Positions 7,585 through 18,363 of a stretch of 64,000 bases of DNA are shown piece by piece. The stretch spans positions 5,580,001 through 5,644,000 of the forward strand of contig NZ_LN831029.1 of NCBI RefSeq assembly GCF_001457475.1, given 5' to 3'. The notes beneath the pieces are model-generated. The model saw nothing but the letters and a program-made list of their open reading frames with translations, was not told where the DNA came from and did no database searches. The position numbers were made by a program, and so were the translations under genes. Source of the DNA: Achromobacter xylosoxidans. GTDB lineage: Bacteria; Pseudomonadota; Gammaproteobacteria; Burkholderiales; Burkholderiaceae_B. Within the stretch, counting starts at the first letter, position 1, and every line of letters starts with the position of its first letter.

Positions 7585-8496
7585 GTGAAACACCCCCTCC
7601 TTGCGACCCTTACGCGCATTTTTGGCGTCGGCGCGGTCATGCTGCTTGGCGGCTGCAACATGGAAATCCTCTCCCCCAAGGGAGACATTGGCGCTCAGGA
7701 AAAGACCCTGCTGTTCACGGCAACCGGTCTGATGCTCCTGGTGGTGATCCCGGTCATCATCATGATCCTGACGTTTGCCTGGAAATACCGCGCATCCAAT
7801 ACCAAGGCCGACTACCAGCCCAAGTGGGCCCACTCCACGGCGATCGAAGTCGTGGTCTGGACCGTGCCATGTATCATCGTGGCGATCCTCGCCGTGATCA
7901 CCTGGCGCTCCACGCACGCGCTCGATCCCTACAAGCCGCTCGTCTCCGAGCACAAGCCGGTCACCATCGAGGTGGTGTCGCTGGATTGGAAGTGGCTGTT
8001 CATCTACCCCGAGTACGACATCGCCACGGTCAACGAGATCGCCTTCCCGGTTGACGTCCCGGTCAATTTCCGGATCACCTCGGCCTCGGTCATGAACTCG
8101 TTCTTCATCCCCCAGCTGGGCAGCCAGATCTACTCGATGGCGGGCATGGAGACCAAGCTGCACCTGAACGCGCGCGAGCCCGGCACCTACGCCGGCATCT
8201 CGGCCAACTACAGCGGCGCCGGCTTCTCCGGCATGCGCTTCAAGGCCATCGCCACGTCGCAGGAAGGCTTCGACAACTGGGTCAAGGAAGCCAAGGCTTC
8301 CGGCACCGCGCTGACTCCGGCGGTGTACCAGGAACTGACCAAGCGCAGCGAACACAACCCGGTCGCCAAGTACGCCTCGGTGCCGCCGTCCATGTTCGAC
8401 TACATCCTGGGCAGCACCATGTCCAAGATGGCCGGCGTCGATGACGCCACGTGCACCCCCACGTCGAATAATCTTGTCGCAGGATTGACTCAATAA
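7585..8496 (+). CDS. cyoA: Cytochrome o ubiquinol oxidase subunit II
   Basis: This 303-residue subunit has a lipobox LGGC near residue 18 ([14 protein letters not shown]) and two transmembrane helices ([18 protein letters not shown] and [17 protein letters not shown]). Its periplasmic cupredoxin domain lacks the CuA ligands, which marks it as a quinol oxidase subunit and not a cytochrome c oxidase subunit. I chose GTG 7585, preceded by AAGG, because it places the lipobox correctly; upstream in-frame ATGs precede a region with no signal sequence. Its stop TAA overlaps the cyoB ATG by one base (TAATG). Control by RegA and FNR-type proteins is likely from upstream sites. Confidence 0.93.
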   Translation: MKHPLLATLTRIFGVGAVMLLGGCNMEILSPKGDIGAQEKTLLFTATGLMLLVVIPVIIMILTFAWKYRASNTKADYQPKWAHSTAIEVVVWTVPCIIVAILAVITWRSTHALDPYKPLVSEHKPVTIEVVSLDWKWLFIYPEYDIATVNEIAFPVDVPVNFRITSASVMNSFFIPQLGSQIYSMAGMETKLHLNAREPGTYAGISANYSGAGFSGMRFKAIATSQEGFDNWVKEAKASGTALTPAVYQELTKRSEHNPVAKYASVPPSMFDYILGSTMSKMAGVDDATCTPTSNNLVAGLTQ

Positions 8497-10472
8497 TGCT
8501 CGGGAAACTCACCCTCGAGGCCATTCCGTACCATGAACCCATCGTCATGGTCACGCTGGCCGCCGTGTGCCTGGGAGGCCTAGCGGTCTTCGGCGCCATC
8601 ACCTACTTCCGCAAGTGGAAGTACCTCTGGACCGAATGGCTGACCTCGGTCGACCACAAGCGCATCGGCGTGATGTACATCATCGTCGCGCTGATCATGC
8701 TGCTGCGCGGCTTCGCCGACGCCATCATGATGCGTACCCAGTTGGCCGTCGCCTCGGCCGACTCCGCCGGCTTCCTGCCGCCCCACCACTACGACCAGAT
8801 CTTCACCGCCCACGGCGTCATCATGATCTTCTTCATGGCGATGCCCTTCATCACCGGGCTGATGAACATAGTGGTGCCGCTGCAGATCGGCGCCCGCGAC
8901 GTGGCCTACCCGTTCCTGAACTCGCTGAGCTTCTGGCTGTTCGGCGCCGGCGTCGCGCTGATGATGATCTCGCTGTTCGTCGGTGAATTCGCCGCGACCG
9001 GCTGGCTCGCCTATCCGCCGCTGTCCGGGCTCGACTACAGCCCAAGTGTCGGGGTGGACTACTACATCTGGGCGCTGCAGATCTCCGGGCTGGGTACAAC
9101 ACTCAGCGGCATCAACTTCATCGTGACCATCCTGCGCATGCGCGCGCCGGGCATGACCCTGATGAAGATGCCGATCTTCACCTGGACCTCGCTGGTCACC
9201 AACGTCCTGATCGTGGCCGCCTTCCCGGTGCTGGCCGCCACGCTGGCGCTGCTGACGATGGACCGCTACCTGGGCACGCACTTCTTCACGAACGACATGG
9301 GCGGCAACGTCATGATGTACGTGAACCTGATCTGGATCTGGGGCCACCCCGAGGTCTACATCCTGGTGCTGCCGGCCTTCGGCGTGTACTCCGAAGTGGT
9401 CGCCACGTTCGCCCGCAAGACCCTGTTCGGCTACAAGTCCATGGTCTACGCCACGGCCGCCATCGGCGTGCTGTCGTTCCTGGTCTGGCTGCACCACTTC
9501 TTCACCATGGGCGCGGGGGCCAACGTCAACGCGTTCTTCGGCATCGCCACGATGATCATCTCGATCCCGACGGGCGCGAAGATCTTCAACTGGCTGTTCA
9601 CCATCTACCGCGGCCGCCTGCGCATCACCACGCCGGTGCTGTGGACGCTGGGCTTCATGCTGGTGTTCGTCATCGGCGGCATGACCGGCGTGATGCTGGC
9701 CATCCCCGGCGTGTCGTTCGTGCTGCACAACAGCCTGTTCCTGATCGCCCACTTCCACAACACCATCATCGGTGGCGTGGTGTTCGGTTGCATCGCCGGC
9801 ATGACCTACTGGTTCCCCAAGGCTTTCGGCTTCAAGCTGAACGAACGCCTGGGCCGCTACTCGTTCTACTGCTGGTTCGTCGGCTTCTTCCTGGCCTTCA
9901 TGCCCCTGTACATCCTGGGCTTCAAGGGCATGACGCGTCGCCTGAACCACTACGACAACCCCGAATGGCAGCCGTACCTGCTGGTCGCGCTGGCCGGCGC
10001 CGCGCTGATCATGCTGGGCATCTGGTTCCTGCTGCAGCAAGTGTTCGTGTCGGTGCGCCAGCGCAAGCAGAACCAGGACATCACCGGCGATCCCTGGGAT
10101 GGCCGCACCCTGGAATGGTCGATCTCGTCGCCCGCGCCTTTCTACAACTTCGCCCACGTTCCTCACGTCGATGAACTGGACCAGTTCTGGGAAGACAAGC
10201 AGAACGGCAAGGCCTACAAGCGCCCGGCCAAGTACGAAGACATCCACATGCCGAAGAACACCGCCGCCGGCGTCTTCATCGGCGCATTCGGCCTGGTCAT
10301 GTGCTTTGCCCTGATCTGGCACATCTGGTGGCTGTCGATCGTCGGTTTCGTCGGCATGATCGGTTCGTTCATCGTCCGCGCCTATGACCGCGACGTCGAC
10401 TACTGGGTCCCGGCCGCGGAAGTCGAACGCATCGAAAACGCCCACTTTGAAAAAATGCAGAAGGCCGCCTGA
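8496..10472 (+). CDS. cyoB: Cytochrome o ubiquinol oxidase subunit I
   Basis: This 658-residue protein is the catalytic heme-copper oxidase subunit, with about 15 membrane helices. It binds the low-spin heme and the binuclear high-spin heme/CuB centre, reduces oxygen and pumps protons. The CuB ligand motif WGHPEVY is present with His284 at the same number as in Escherichia coli CyoB. LHHFFTMG supplies the His pair, and [13 protein letters not shown] supplies heme ligands. Length matches the family (about 660). It overlaps cyoA by one base and is 3 bases from cyoC. No cyoE (heme O synthase) gene is present downstream in this window. Confidence 0.96.
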   Translation: MLGKLTLEAIPYHEPIVMVTLAAVCLGGLAVFGAITYFRKWKYLWTEWLTSVDHKRIGVMYIIVALIMLLRGFADAIMMRTQLAVASADSAGFLPPHHYDQIFTAHGVIMIFFMAMPFITGLMNIVVPLQIGARDVAYPFLNSLSFWLFGAGVALMMISLFVGEFAATGWLAYPPLSGLDYSPSVGVDYYIWALQISGLGTTLSGINFIVTILRMRAPGMTLMKMPIFTWTSLVTNVLIVAAFPVLAATLALLTMDRYLGTHFFTNDMGGNVMMYVNLIWIWGHPEVYILVLPAFGVYSEVVATFARKTLFGYKSMVYATAAIGVLSFLVWLHHFFTMGAGANVNAFFGIATMIISIPTGAKIFNWLFTIYRGRLRITTPVLWTLGFMLVFVIGGMTGVMLAIPGVSFVLHNSLFLIAHFHNTIIGGVVFGCIAGMTYWFPKAFGFKLNERLGRYSFYCWFVGFFLAFMPLYILGFKGMTRRLNHYDNPEWQPYLLVALAGAALIMLGIWFLLQQVFVSVRQRKQNQDITGDPWDGRTLEWSISSPAPFYNFAHVPHVDELDQFWEDKQNGKAYKRPAKYEDIHMPKNTAAGVFIGAFGLVMCFALIWHIWWLSIVGFVGMIGSFIVRAYDRDVDYWVPAAEVERIENAHFEKMQKAA

Positions 10473-10475
10473 GCC

Positions 10476-11090
10476 ATGATTCAAGCCGTAGCCACTCACC
10501 CCCACGCGGGTCACGACGATCACGCGCACCATGACGATGGATCCAAGACCGTTTTCGGTTTCTGGGTCTACCTCATGAGCGACTTGCTGATCTTTTCGGT
10601 GCTGTTCGCGACGTTCGCGGTGCTGGCCAACGCCACCGCGGGCGGCCCCACCGGCAAGGAACTGTTCGACCTGAAGTTCGTGCTGGTCGAAACCCTGTTG
10701 CTGCTGTTCTCGAGCTTCACCTTCGGCATGGCCAACCTGAACGTCCACGCCAACAACAAGAGCCGCGCAATCGGCTGGTTGATGGTCACGTTCCTGTTCG
10801 GCGCGGGCTTCATCGCGATGGAAGTCTATGAATTCCATCACCTGATCACCGAAGGCGCGGGCCCCGGCCGCAGCGCCTACCTGTCGGCGTTCTTCACGCT
10901 GATCGGCACGCACGGCCTGCACGTGACGTTCGGCCTGATCTGGATCGTCGTCATGATCGACATGATCCGCCGCCATGGCCTGGACTCGATCAACAAGCGT
11001 CGCCTGGCGTGCCTGAGCCTGTTCTGGCACTTCCTGGACATCGTCTGGATCTGCGTCTTCACCTTCGTCTATCTTCTGGGAGCCCTCTGA
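10476..11090 (+). CDS. cyoC: Cytochrome o ubiquinol oxidase subunit III
   Basis: This 204-residue subunit III has five predicted membrane helices. It opens with a His/Asp-rich tail ([14 protein letters not shown]), as in other CyoC proteins, then [22 protein letters not shown], which is the conserved first helix of the family. The ending [23 protein letters not shown] is also characteristic. It stabilises subunit I and lies between cyoB (3 bases) and cyoD (the TGA stop overlaps the cyoD ATG by one base). Confidence 0.95.
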   Translation: MIQAVATHPHAGHDDHAHHDDGSKTVFGFWVYLMSDLLIFSVLFATFAVLANATAGGPTGKELFDLKFVLVETLLLLFSSFTFGMANLNVHANNKSRAIGWLMVTFLFGAGFIAMEVYEFHHLITEGAGPGRSAYLSAFFTLIGTHGLHVTFGLIWIVVMIDMIRRHGLDSINKRRLACLSLFWHFLDIVWICVFTFVYLLGAL

Positions 11091-11440
11091 TGTCGCACTC
11101 CGCTGCGGCCGCACACGGCCACGACGATCACGCCGCCGACCACGGCAGCCTGAAGTCCTACATCATCGGTTTCGTGCTCTCGCTCCTGCTCACCTTCGGC
11201 TCGTTCGGCCTGGTGATGAGCGGCGCGCTGTCCCACACCATCACCATCATCGGCGTGGTGGCGCTGTGCGTGCTCCAGCTGCTGGTGCAGCTGGTGTACT
11301 TCCTGCACATGGGCGCATCGAAATCGGCCCGCGACAACCTGGCCACGTTCGTCTTCACCGTGATGATCATCGCCATCATCGTCGGGGGTTCGGCCTGGGT
11401 GCTGTACAACATGAACGTCAACATGGGCCACGCCATGTAA
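11090..11440 (+). CDS. cyoD: Cytochrome o ubiquinol oxidase subunit IV
   Basis: This 116-residue protein has a His-rich N-terminus (HGHDDHAADH) and three membrane helices: YIIGFVLSLLLTFGSFGLV, TIIGVVALCVLQLLVQLVYFLHM and FTVMIIAIIVGGSAWVLY. That is the CyoD/subunit IV pattern; the FLHM motif is conserved. CyoD assists assembly of the CuB site in subunit I. The start ATG overlaps the cyoC stop, and a strong terminator follows 23 bases after the stop, closing the operon. Confidence 0.94.
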   Translation: MSHSAAAAHGHDDHAADHGSLKSYIIGFVLSLLLTFGSFGLVMSGALSHTITIIGVVALCVLQLLVQLVYFLHMGASKSARDNLATFVFTVMIIAIIVGGSAWVLYNMNVNMGHAM

Positions 11441-11463
11441 GACCCGTCATCCGATGACGACAG

Positions 11464-11491
11464 ACAGGCGCCGCGAGGCGCCTGTTTTTTT
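11464..11491 (+). terminator. Rho-independent terminator of cyoABCD
   Basis: The stem ACAGGCGC / GCGCCTGT (11464-11471 with 11478-11485) has a 6-base loop and is followed by a run of T residues to 11491. It directly follows cyoD. Confidence 0.88.
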
Positions 11492-11630
11492 GGGTGGCAG
11501 GCATTTCGCCGCGACGATCCCCCCCCGATCGATCCATGGCGGAATTGACCCAGCGCAGGAGGGGTCATCCGGCATTCGTCATATATTCCGGCTTATAACG
11601 ATTTCTTCGATCCTTCCCTCGCCAACCGCC

Positions 11631-12248
11631 ATGGATGCCCTTCTCACCGCCCCTCCTGCCACCGGCGACATCGATGCCCTGGCCCGCGCCCTGCTGGACC
11701 ACGCGTCGCCCGGCCATCCGGACGCCCGCTTCTTCGCCACCGTGATCGGCAAGAGCCTGGCGCACCATGACCTGGCCCGCACCGGCCTGTCGCCCGTCGA
11801 GCTGGCCGAGGTGCTGGCCAGCGTGTTTCCGGGTGCGCAGGGCGGCGCGACCACCGCGCTCGCCGACCTGCGGGCACAATTGCTCGCCTACGCGGCGCGC
11901 GGCCTGGCCAATCCGCAACCGGATTTCACGCGCCTGCTGCGCATGCTGCTCCAGGCCTGCGGCGGGCCCGCGCCCACCACCGCCTGGGTCACCAGCGTGT
12001 TGGCGCACGCCTGCCTGCGCCCGGACCATCTGTGGCGCGACCTCGGCCTGACCGGCCGCGAGGACGTCACCGCGCTGCTGACGCGCCACTACCCGGGCCT
12101 GGTGGCGCGCAACACCGCCAACCTGCGCTGGAAGAAGTTCCTGGCGTATTCCGCCTGTGAACACGCCGGCCTGCCGCTCGCCGCCGCGCCGGGCTGCGCT
12201 GCCTGTGAGGATCATGGCTTCTGCTACGGCTCGGCCAGGGCCGCCTGA
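11631..12248 (+). CDS. nifQ: NifQ family protein
   Basis: This 205-residue protein carries the C-terminal NifQ signature: RWKKFLAYSACEHAG followed by GCAACEDHGFCYG, giving the C-x11-C-x2-C-x5-C cluster that binds an iron-sulfur/molybdenum site. NifQ donates molybdenum for nitrogenase cofactor assembly. No other nif gene is present in the window, so the role may be general molybdenum handling; that is inference. ATG 11631 is the natural start; a longer frame from 11454 would run into the cyo terminator. It stands alone, downstream of cyo and convergent with the TonB receptor. Its symbol rests on the motif only. Confidence 0.75.
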   Translation: MDALLTAPPATGDIDALARALLDHASPGHPDARFFATVIGKSLAHHDLARTGLSPVELAEVLASVFPGAQGGATTALADLRAQLLAYAARGLANPQPDFTRLLRMLLQACGGPAPTTAWVTSVLAHACLRPDHLWRDLGLTGREDVTALLTRHYPGLVARNTANLRWKKFLAYSACEHAGLPLAAAPGCAACEDHGFCYGSARAA

Positions 12249-12267
12249 GCCGGCCGGGCATGCCACC

Positions 12268-14409
12268 TCAATAACGGTACATGACGCCCAACCCCACGCC
12301 CACGCTGCGCCCCGGCGCCGGCTCGTAGTAGCGGCCATTGCTTTCGTTGACGATGACGGATCCGGCATAACGCCGGTCGAACAGGTTGTCGACGCGGGCG
12401 TAGGCGCTCAGATCCCAGTCTCCCAGACGCTTGACGTAGCCCGCCGACAGCGCGGCCACCACATAGCCCGGCGCGGCCGCGTCGTTGGCGTCATCGGCAT
12501 ACAGGCGGCTCAGGTAGCGAGCCTCGATGCCCGCCTGCCAACCCTGTGGTGGCGCCCAGCCCAGCGCGGCGTAGGCTGATTGACGCGCGATGCCCGGAAT
12601 TCGGTTGCCGGCGCGGATACCGCCGGCGCCATCGTCGCGATAGCGCGCATCCAGCCAGGTGTAGGCCAGTTGCGCGCGCCCATGGCGGGCAAAGGCCGCC
12701 GACCAGCCCAATTCGACGCCATCGCGGCGCGTGCGTCCGGCATTGCGGAAGGTGGCGCGACCGCCCGCGCTGCCCGCCGACACGATCTCGTCGTGCGTCG
12801 ATACGCGGAACACCGCGGCGGTCAGTTGCCCGCCGGCAAGGTCGGTCTTCAGGCCCGCTTCGGCATTGTTGCCGAGCGCGGGCGCCAGCGCGAAGTTCAG
12901 CCCGGGCAGGCCGCCGGGCCGGTACGACAACTCATTGAACGTGGGGGTTTCGAAGCCGCGGCCATAGGACACGTACAGGCTGGTGCGCGCCTCGGGCTGG
13001 TAGCGTAGCGCGGCCACCGGCAATGCGCGGCGGTAGCGGGCATCGCCACTGTCATCGCCGTTGCCCGGCGCGATGTAGTGGTCGTGCGAGCGGAATGCCA
13101 CCGTGCTGTAGCGCAGGCCCGCATCCAGGGTCCAGCGCGGCGCCATGCGCCACGATGCCTGCAGGTAGGGATCGGCGTTATAGACGGTGTTGGTTTCGTC
13201 GCGCCGCAGCGCGCCTTGCACCCCGAGCTGGCGGTCGGCGCCGTCGCCGGTGTAGTTCTGGTAGCCCTTGCGTTGTTCGCGCAATGTGTCGTACGAGAAG
13301 CCGCCAACCAGCGTCAAGGGCCGGTCCGCCGGCCCCAGTTCCGAGGTCCAGCGCAGGTCGGCGCCGCCATAGCGGCGGCGCAGGTCGATCACGCCGCCCG
13401 CCTGGGTCGGCGCCGCCTGCGCCGCGGGCGGGATGGCCTGGAATTGCGTGGTGTCGCGCTGGCCGTAGTACAGCATCAGGCGCAGGGTGTTGGCGCCGTC
13501 GACGTGGCGCTCGTAGACCAGCCCGCCCTGGGTCTGGCGCACGGTCTTGCGGGTGTCGTATTGCGTGGCCAGCGCGGCGCTGCGCGGTGCGTCCTGGAAT
13601 TGCGCGTAGGTCAGGCCGAGCGGATCCTGCGCCGTCAGGTCGACGCTGTTGGCCACGATCGTCAAGCGGCTCGCGTCGTCCAGCTGTACACCCAGCTTGG
13701 CGTTGCCCAGGTTCTTGCGCGCGGCGCTGTGGTCGCGGTAGCCGTCGGTGGTCATGCGCGACAGAGCGAGCACGTAGTCGATGTCGCCCGAGGCGCCGGA
13801 CGCCTTGGCGCCGTAGCGCCAGGTCCCGTCGCTGCCGGCCCAGCCCGACACCCCGATTGCGGCGGACACCGCGCCGTCTTCGGTATAGGCCAGGATCACG
13901 CCCCCCGAGGAATTGCCGTACAGCGCCGAGAACGGCCCGCGCAACACCTCCACCCGGTCGAGCGAGCCGATGTCGATGTTCGAGGTCTGGCCCTGTCCAT
14001 CGGGCATGGTCGCCGGGATGCCATCCACGTACAGCCGCACCCCGCGCACGCCGAACGTGGAACGCGCGCCGAAGCCGCGGCTGGATAGCTGCAGGTCCTG
14101 CGCGTAGTTCTGGCGGTTCTGGACCTGCAGGCCCGGCACGCCGGCCAGGCCTTCGGACAGGTTGATCCCGGGCTGGCCGCGACGCATCGCCGCGCCTTCC
14201 ACGATGTCGACCGAGGCCGGGGTTTCCCAGGGCGGCGCGCCGATCCGGGTGCCGGTCACCGCCACCGGGGCCAGCTGCTGCGGCGCCTGCGATTGGGCCA
14301 GCGCCGCCACCGCCGGCGCCATGCCCAGCAGGCCCTGCAGAAAGGGGCGGGCCAGGGCGCCGCGCCGGCGTCGTTGCTGCGCCAATCGAGTTCCCCGCTG
14401 AGTGACCAT
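12268..14409 (-). CDS. TonB-dependent receptor, PqqU/YncD-like
   Basis: This 713-residue outer-membrane receptor has an arginine-rich signal peptide ending near PAVAALAQ. A TonB-box-like APVAVTG leads to a plug domain and a 22-strand barrel ending in the aromatic GVGLGVMYRY. The plug segments LQLSSRGFGARSTFGVRG, VDGIPATMPDGQGQTSN and VEVLRGPFSALYGNSSGG closely resemble Escherichia coli YncD, now described as the PQQ receptor PqqU. I chose ATG 14409; upstream in-frame codons overlap the divergent slyX region. Substrate assignment to PQQ is inference from remembered similarity. It is convergent with nifQ. Confidence 0.8.
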   Translation of the reverse strand: MVTQRGTRLAQQRRRRGALARPFLQGLLGMAPAVAALAQSQAPQQLAPVAVTGTRIGAPPWETPASVDIVEGAAMRRGQPGINLSEGLAGVPGLQVQNRQNYAQDLQLSSRGFGARSTFGVRGVRLYVDGIPATMPDGQGQTSNIDIGSLDRVEVLRGPFSALYGNSSGGVILAYTEDGAVSAAIGVSGWAGSDGTWRYGAKASGASGDIDYVLALSRMTTDGYRDHSAARKNLGNAKLGVQLDDASRLTIVANSVDLTAQDPLGLTYAQFQDAPRSAALATQYDTRKTVRQTQGGLVYERHVDGANTLRLMLYYGQRDTTQFQAIPPAAQAAPTQAGGVIDLRRRYGGADLRWTSELGPADRPLTLVGGFSYDTLREQRKGYQNYTGDGADRQLGVQGALRRDETNTVYNADPYLQASWRMAPRWTLDAGLRYSTVAFRSHDHYIAPGNGDDSGDARYRRALPVAALRYQPEARTSLYVSYGRGFETPTFNELSYRPGGLPGLNFALAPALGNNAEAGLKTDLAGGQLTAAVFRVSTHDEIVSAGSAGGRATFRNAGRTRRDGVELGWSAAFARHGRAQLAYTWLDARYRDDGAGGIRAGNRIPGIARQSAYAALGWAPPQGWQAGIEARYLSRLYADDANDAAAPGYVVAALSAGYVKRLGDWDLSAYARVDNLFDRRYAGSVIVNESNGRYYEPAPGRSVGVGLGVMYRY

Positions 14410-14485
14410 GCCCCCGAGCCTCGCACAGGATTGCGCGGATGTCGATACGGCCCGGACGCCGCGGCGAATGGGTTCTAATAGCGCC

Positions 14486-14701
14486 ATGGAAAATCCGCAA
14501 GACATCGAACGCCGGCTGCTGGACCTGGAAGTCAAGGCCAGTTTCGCCGACGACCTGCTGGAACAGTTGAACCAGATCATCGTGCGCCAGCAACAACAGA
14601 TCGACCGCCTGCAACGCGAGGTGGCCGAGCTGCGCCAACAGGCGCCCGAAGGCGCGGCGCCGTTCCGCAGCCTGCGCGACGAACTGCCGCCCCATTACTG
14701 A
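14486..14701 (+). CDS. slyX: SlyX family protein
   Basis: This 71-residue protein is almost entirely a coiled coil: IERRLLDLEVKASFADDLLE, then a Gln-rich heptad segment and a C-terminal LRDELPPHY. The ending PPHY and the pattern E.R..LE.k.af.e...e.LN are the SlyX family signature. Function is unknown. It is divergent from the TonB receptor, with 76 bases between the two start codons. Confidence 0.88.
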   Translation: MENPQDIERRLLDLEVKASFADDLLEQLNQIIVRQQQQIDRLQREVAELRQQAPEGAAPFRSLRDELPPHY

Positions 14702-14726
14702 GCTGGGCGTCTCTCGCGCTGGCAAT

Positions 14727-14779
14727 ATGGCGACAGCTATCGTCGCCATAAATGGCGACTAACTACCAATAATCGCCAT
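14727..14779. promoter_or_regulatory. Cluster of four ATGGCGAC-type half-sites
   Basis: ATGGCGAC (14727-14734) pairs with GTCGCCAT (14742-14749) over a 7-base centre. A second ATGGCGAC (14752-14759) pairs with ATCGCCAT (14772-14779), one mismatch, over 12 bases. The core GCGAC..GTCGC equals the arms of the two boxes before cyoA but with wider spacing. The cluster lies about 150 bases before the DUF4148 start, in the slyX-DUF4148 gap. Confidence 0.5.
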
Positions 14780-14929
14780 TTCTTTCCATTGGTGGAAAAA
14801 TCTTTTACCGATATCAGGGTTTATCCGTAGGCCGTTTGCGCGCACTATGGAGCCATCGGGAAACAACAACGAACCACGACGGATAGGCCGCCGGATTCGC
14901 TCCCAGGCTTCTGAAATCGGAGATTCACC

Positions 14930-15289
14930 ATGAAAAAGACCCTTGCTTCCGCCCTGCTGATGTCCCTGGCCGCCCTGAGCGCCGGCGCCTACGCCTCGCA
15001 GAACATCGAACCGAACAACGTGCCCTTCCAGGGCGTCTATGGCACCCCTTATGAAGGCCCGACCCGCGCCCAGGTGCAGGCCGAACTGGCCGCCGCCAAG
15101 GCCGCCGGCCAGGTTTCGAACGTCGAACCCAACGACGTGCCCTTCCAGGGCGTGTACGGCGCGCCCCAGTCTGGCGTGACGCGCGCCCAGGTCGAAGCCG
15201 AACTGGCCAGCGCCAAGGCGGCCGGCCTGGTCTCGAACGTCGAACCGAACGACCTGCCGTTCTCGGGCGCCTACCATCGCGCCAACTGA
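14930..15289 (+). CDS. DUF4148 repeat protein, secreted
   Basis: This 119-residue protein has a signal peptide (KKTLASALLMSLAALSAGAYA) and 2.4 tandem copies of a 39-residue unit. Each unit has the form NxEPNxxPFxGxYG, a short turn, then a helix TRAQVxAELAxAKAAGxVS. It is a DUF4148 relative of the protein at 5007-5384 but far more regular. GGAGATTCACC supplies the ribosome site before ATG 14930. It is followed by a strong terminator and preceded by the GCGAC half-site cluster, so it is a single regulated gene. Function is unknown; a periplasmic helical repeat is all the sequence shows. Confidence 0.85.
   Translation: MKKTLASALLMSLAALSAGAYASQNIEPNNVPFQGVYGTPYEGPTRAQVQAELAAAKAAGQVSNVEPNDVPFQGVYGAPQSGVTRAQVEAELASAKAAGLVSNVEPNDLPFSGAYHRAN
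15002..15286 (+). repeat. 117-bp in-frame tandem repeat
   Basis: Units at 15002-15118 and 15119-15235 are each exactly 117 bases. A partial third copy runs 15236-15286. Each encodes one 39-residue DUF4148 unit. Codons for NxEPNxxPF are nearly identical between copies, which suggests recent duplication or gene conversion. Confidence 0.88.
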
Positions 15290-15326
15290 TCGGCCGACGA
15301 TTTACCCCTCCCCTTGTTGTACCTTG

Positions 15327-15352
15327 GCCGCCCTTGCCGGGCGGCTTTTTTT
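15327..15352 (+). terminator. Rho-independent terminator after DUF4148 gene
   Basis: The stem GCCGCCC / GGGCGGC (15327-15333 with 15339-15345) has a TTGCC loop and is followed by seven T residues. Confidence 0.9.
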
Positions 15353-15480
15353 GCGCCCGCACAAGCCGGCGAGCATGCGGCCGCGGCGGATCGAGACAAG
15401 AAACGGGCGCTTCGCGTACCATCGGACCTGACCATCAAAAGGCTGTCCGCGCAGCCGTGACAACAATGAGGGAGTCCGCA

Positions 15481-15858
15481 ATGAAAACCATCCGTCTCAT
15501 CGCTTTCGCGCTCGCCGCCGGCGTCACTGCCGGCCCGGCCCTGGCGGCGCCCGCCGTCATGCTGAACAATGCCCTCATCACCCAGATTTCCAAGGCCGAC
15601 AAGCCCGCCTTCCACCAGGCCGTCGCGGATGCGTTGAACAATGCCGCCGATGGCCAGAGCGTCAACTGGTCGAGCACGCCCAAGCGCAAGGCCGCGCCGA
15701 TCACGGCCAAGATCACCCCGCTGCAGACCAGCAAGCTGTCGGGCGACCGCACCTGCCGCCTGCTGGAAGGGGATTTCGCCCGCACCAGCACCACCGAAAC
15801 CTGGAAGTTCTGGTTCTGCAAGCAACCGGACGGCACCTGGAAGGCCAGCTCGAACTGA
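15481..15858 (+). CDS. 17-kDa surface-antigen-like secreted protein
   Basis: This 125-residue protein has a signal peptide (KTIRLIAFALAAGVTAGPALA). Its mature part resembles the C-terminal domain of Rickettsia-type 17-kDa surface antigens. Visible marks are ALNNAADGQSVNWSS, a TAKITP stretch, DRTCRLLEGDF and an ending FCKQPDGTWKAS, equivalent to the family's ACRQPDGSW. The lipobox and glycine-zipper of full-length antigens are missing. A Cys pair in CRLL and FCKQ could form a disulfide. Function is unknown. GAGGGAGTCCGCA gives the ribosome site for ATG 15481. Confidence 0.65.
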   Translation: MKTIRLIAFALAAGVTAGPALAAPAVMLNNALITQISKADKPAFHQAVADALNNAADGQSVNWSSTPKRKAAPITAKITPLQTSKLSGDRTCRLLEGDFARTSTTETWKFWFCKQPDGTWKASSN

Positions 15859-15887
15859 GCATCGCGGCCCTTGCATCGGCCAAAGAG

Positions 15888-15923
15888 AACGCCCGCGACA
15901 TCCCAGGATGAAGCGGGCGTTTT
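15888..15923. terminator. Hairpin terminator between convergent genes
   Basis: The stem AACGCCCGC / GCGGGCGTT (15888-15896 with 15913-15921) has a 16-base loop and a short T run (TTTT). It lies between the surface-antigen-like gene and the 3' end of maeB and could serve both. Confidence 0.7.
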
Positions 15924-15962
15924 GCCATCCGGCCGCGCCCGTGGCGCGGGCCGGCAGCCGCG

Positions 15963-18257
<2,295 letters not shown>

Positions 18258-18308
18258 GGGGCGGCGCCTCCTAGTCTTGAACAGGGAAAATTCTAGGTCG
18301 GCGGGCAT

Positions 18309-18346
18309 AAGGTGATCATTCAGATTTAATATTGTCACATCACCTT
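18309..18346. promoter_or_regulatory. Inverted repeat between maeB and LysR gene
   Basis: AAGGTGAT (18309-18316) and ATCACCTT (18339-18346) are a perfect 8-bp inverted repeat separated by 22 AT-rich bases, in the divergent maeB/LysR gap. It is a plausible LysR operator. Confidence 0.5.
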
Positions 18347-18363
18347 TTTCTTATGGCTTGTCT

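Noticed and set aside
8580..11114. 844-codon minus-strand frame
   Set aside because: Antisense to cyoB and cyoC; composition rich in His/Gln/Asp is typical of reversed membrane-protein codons.
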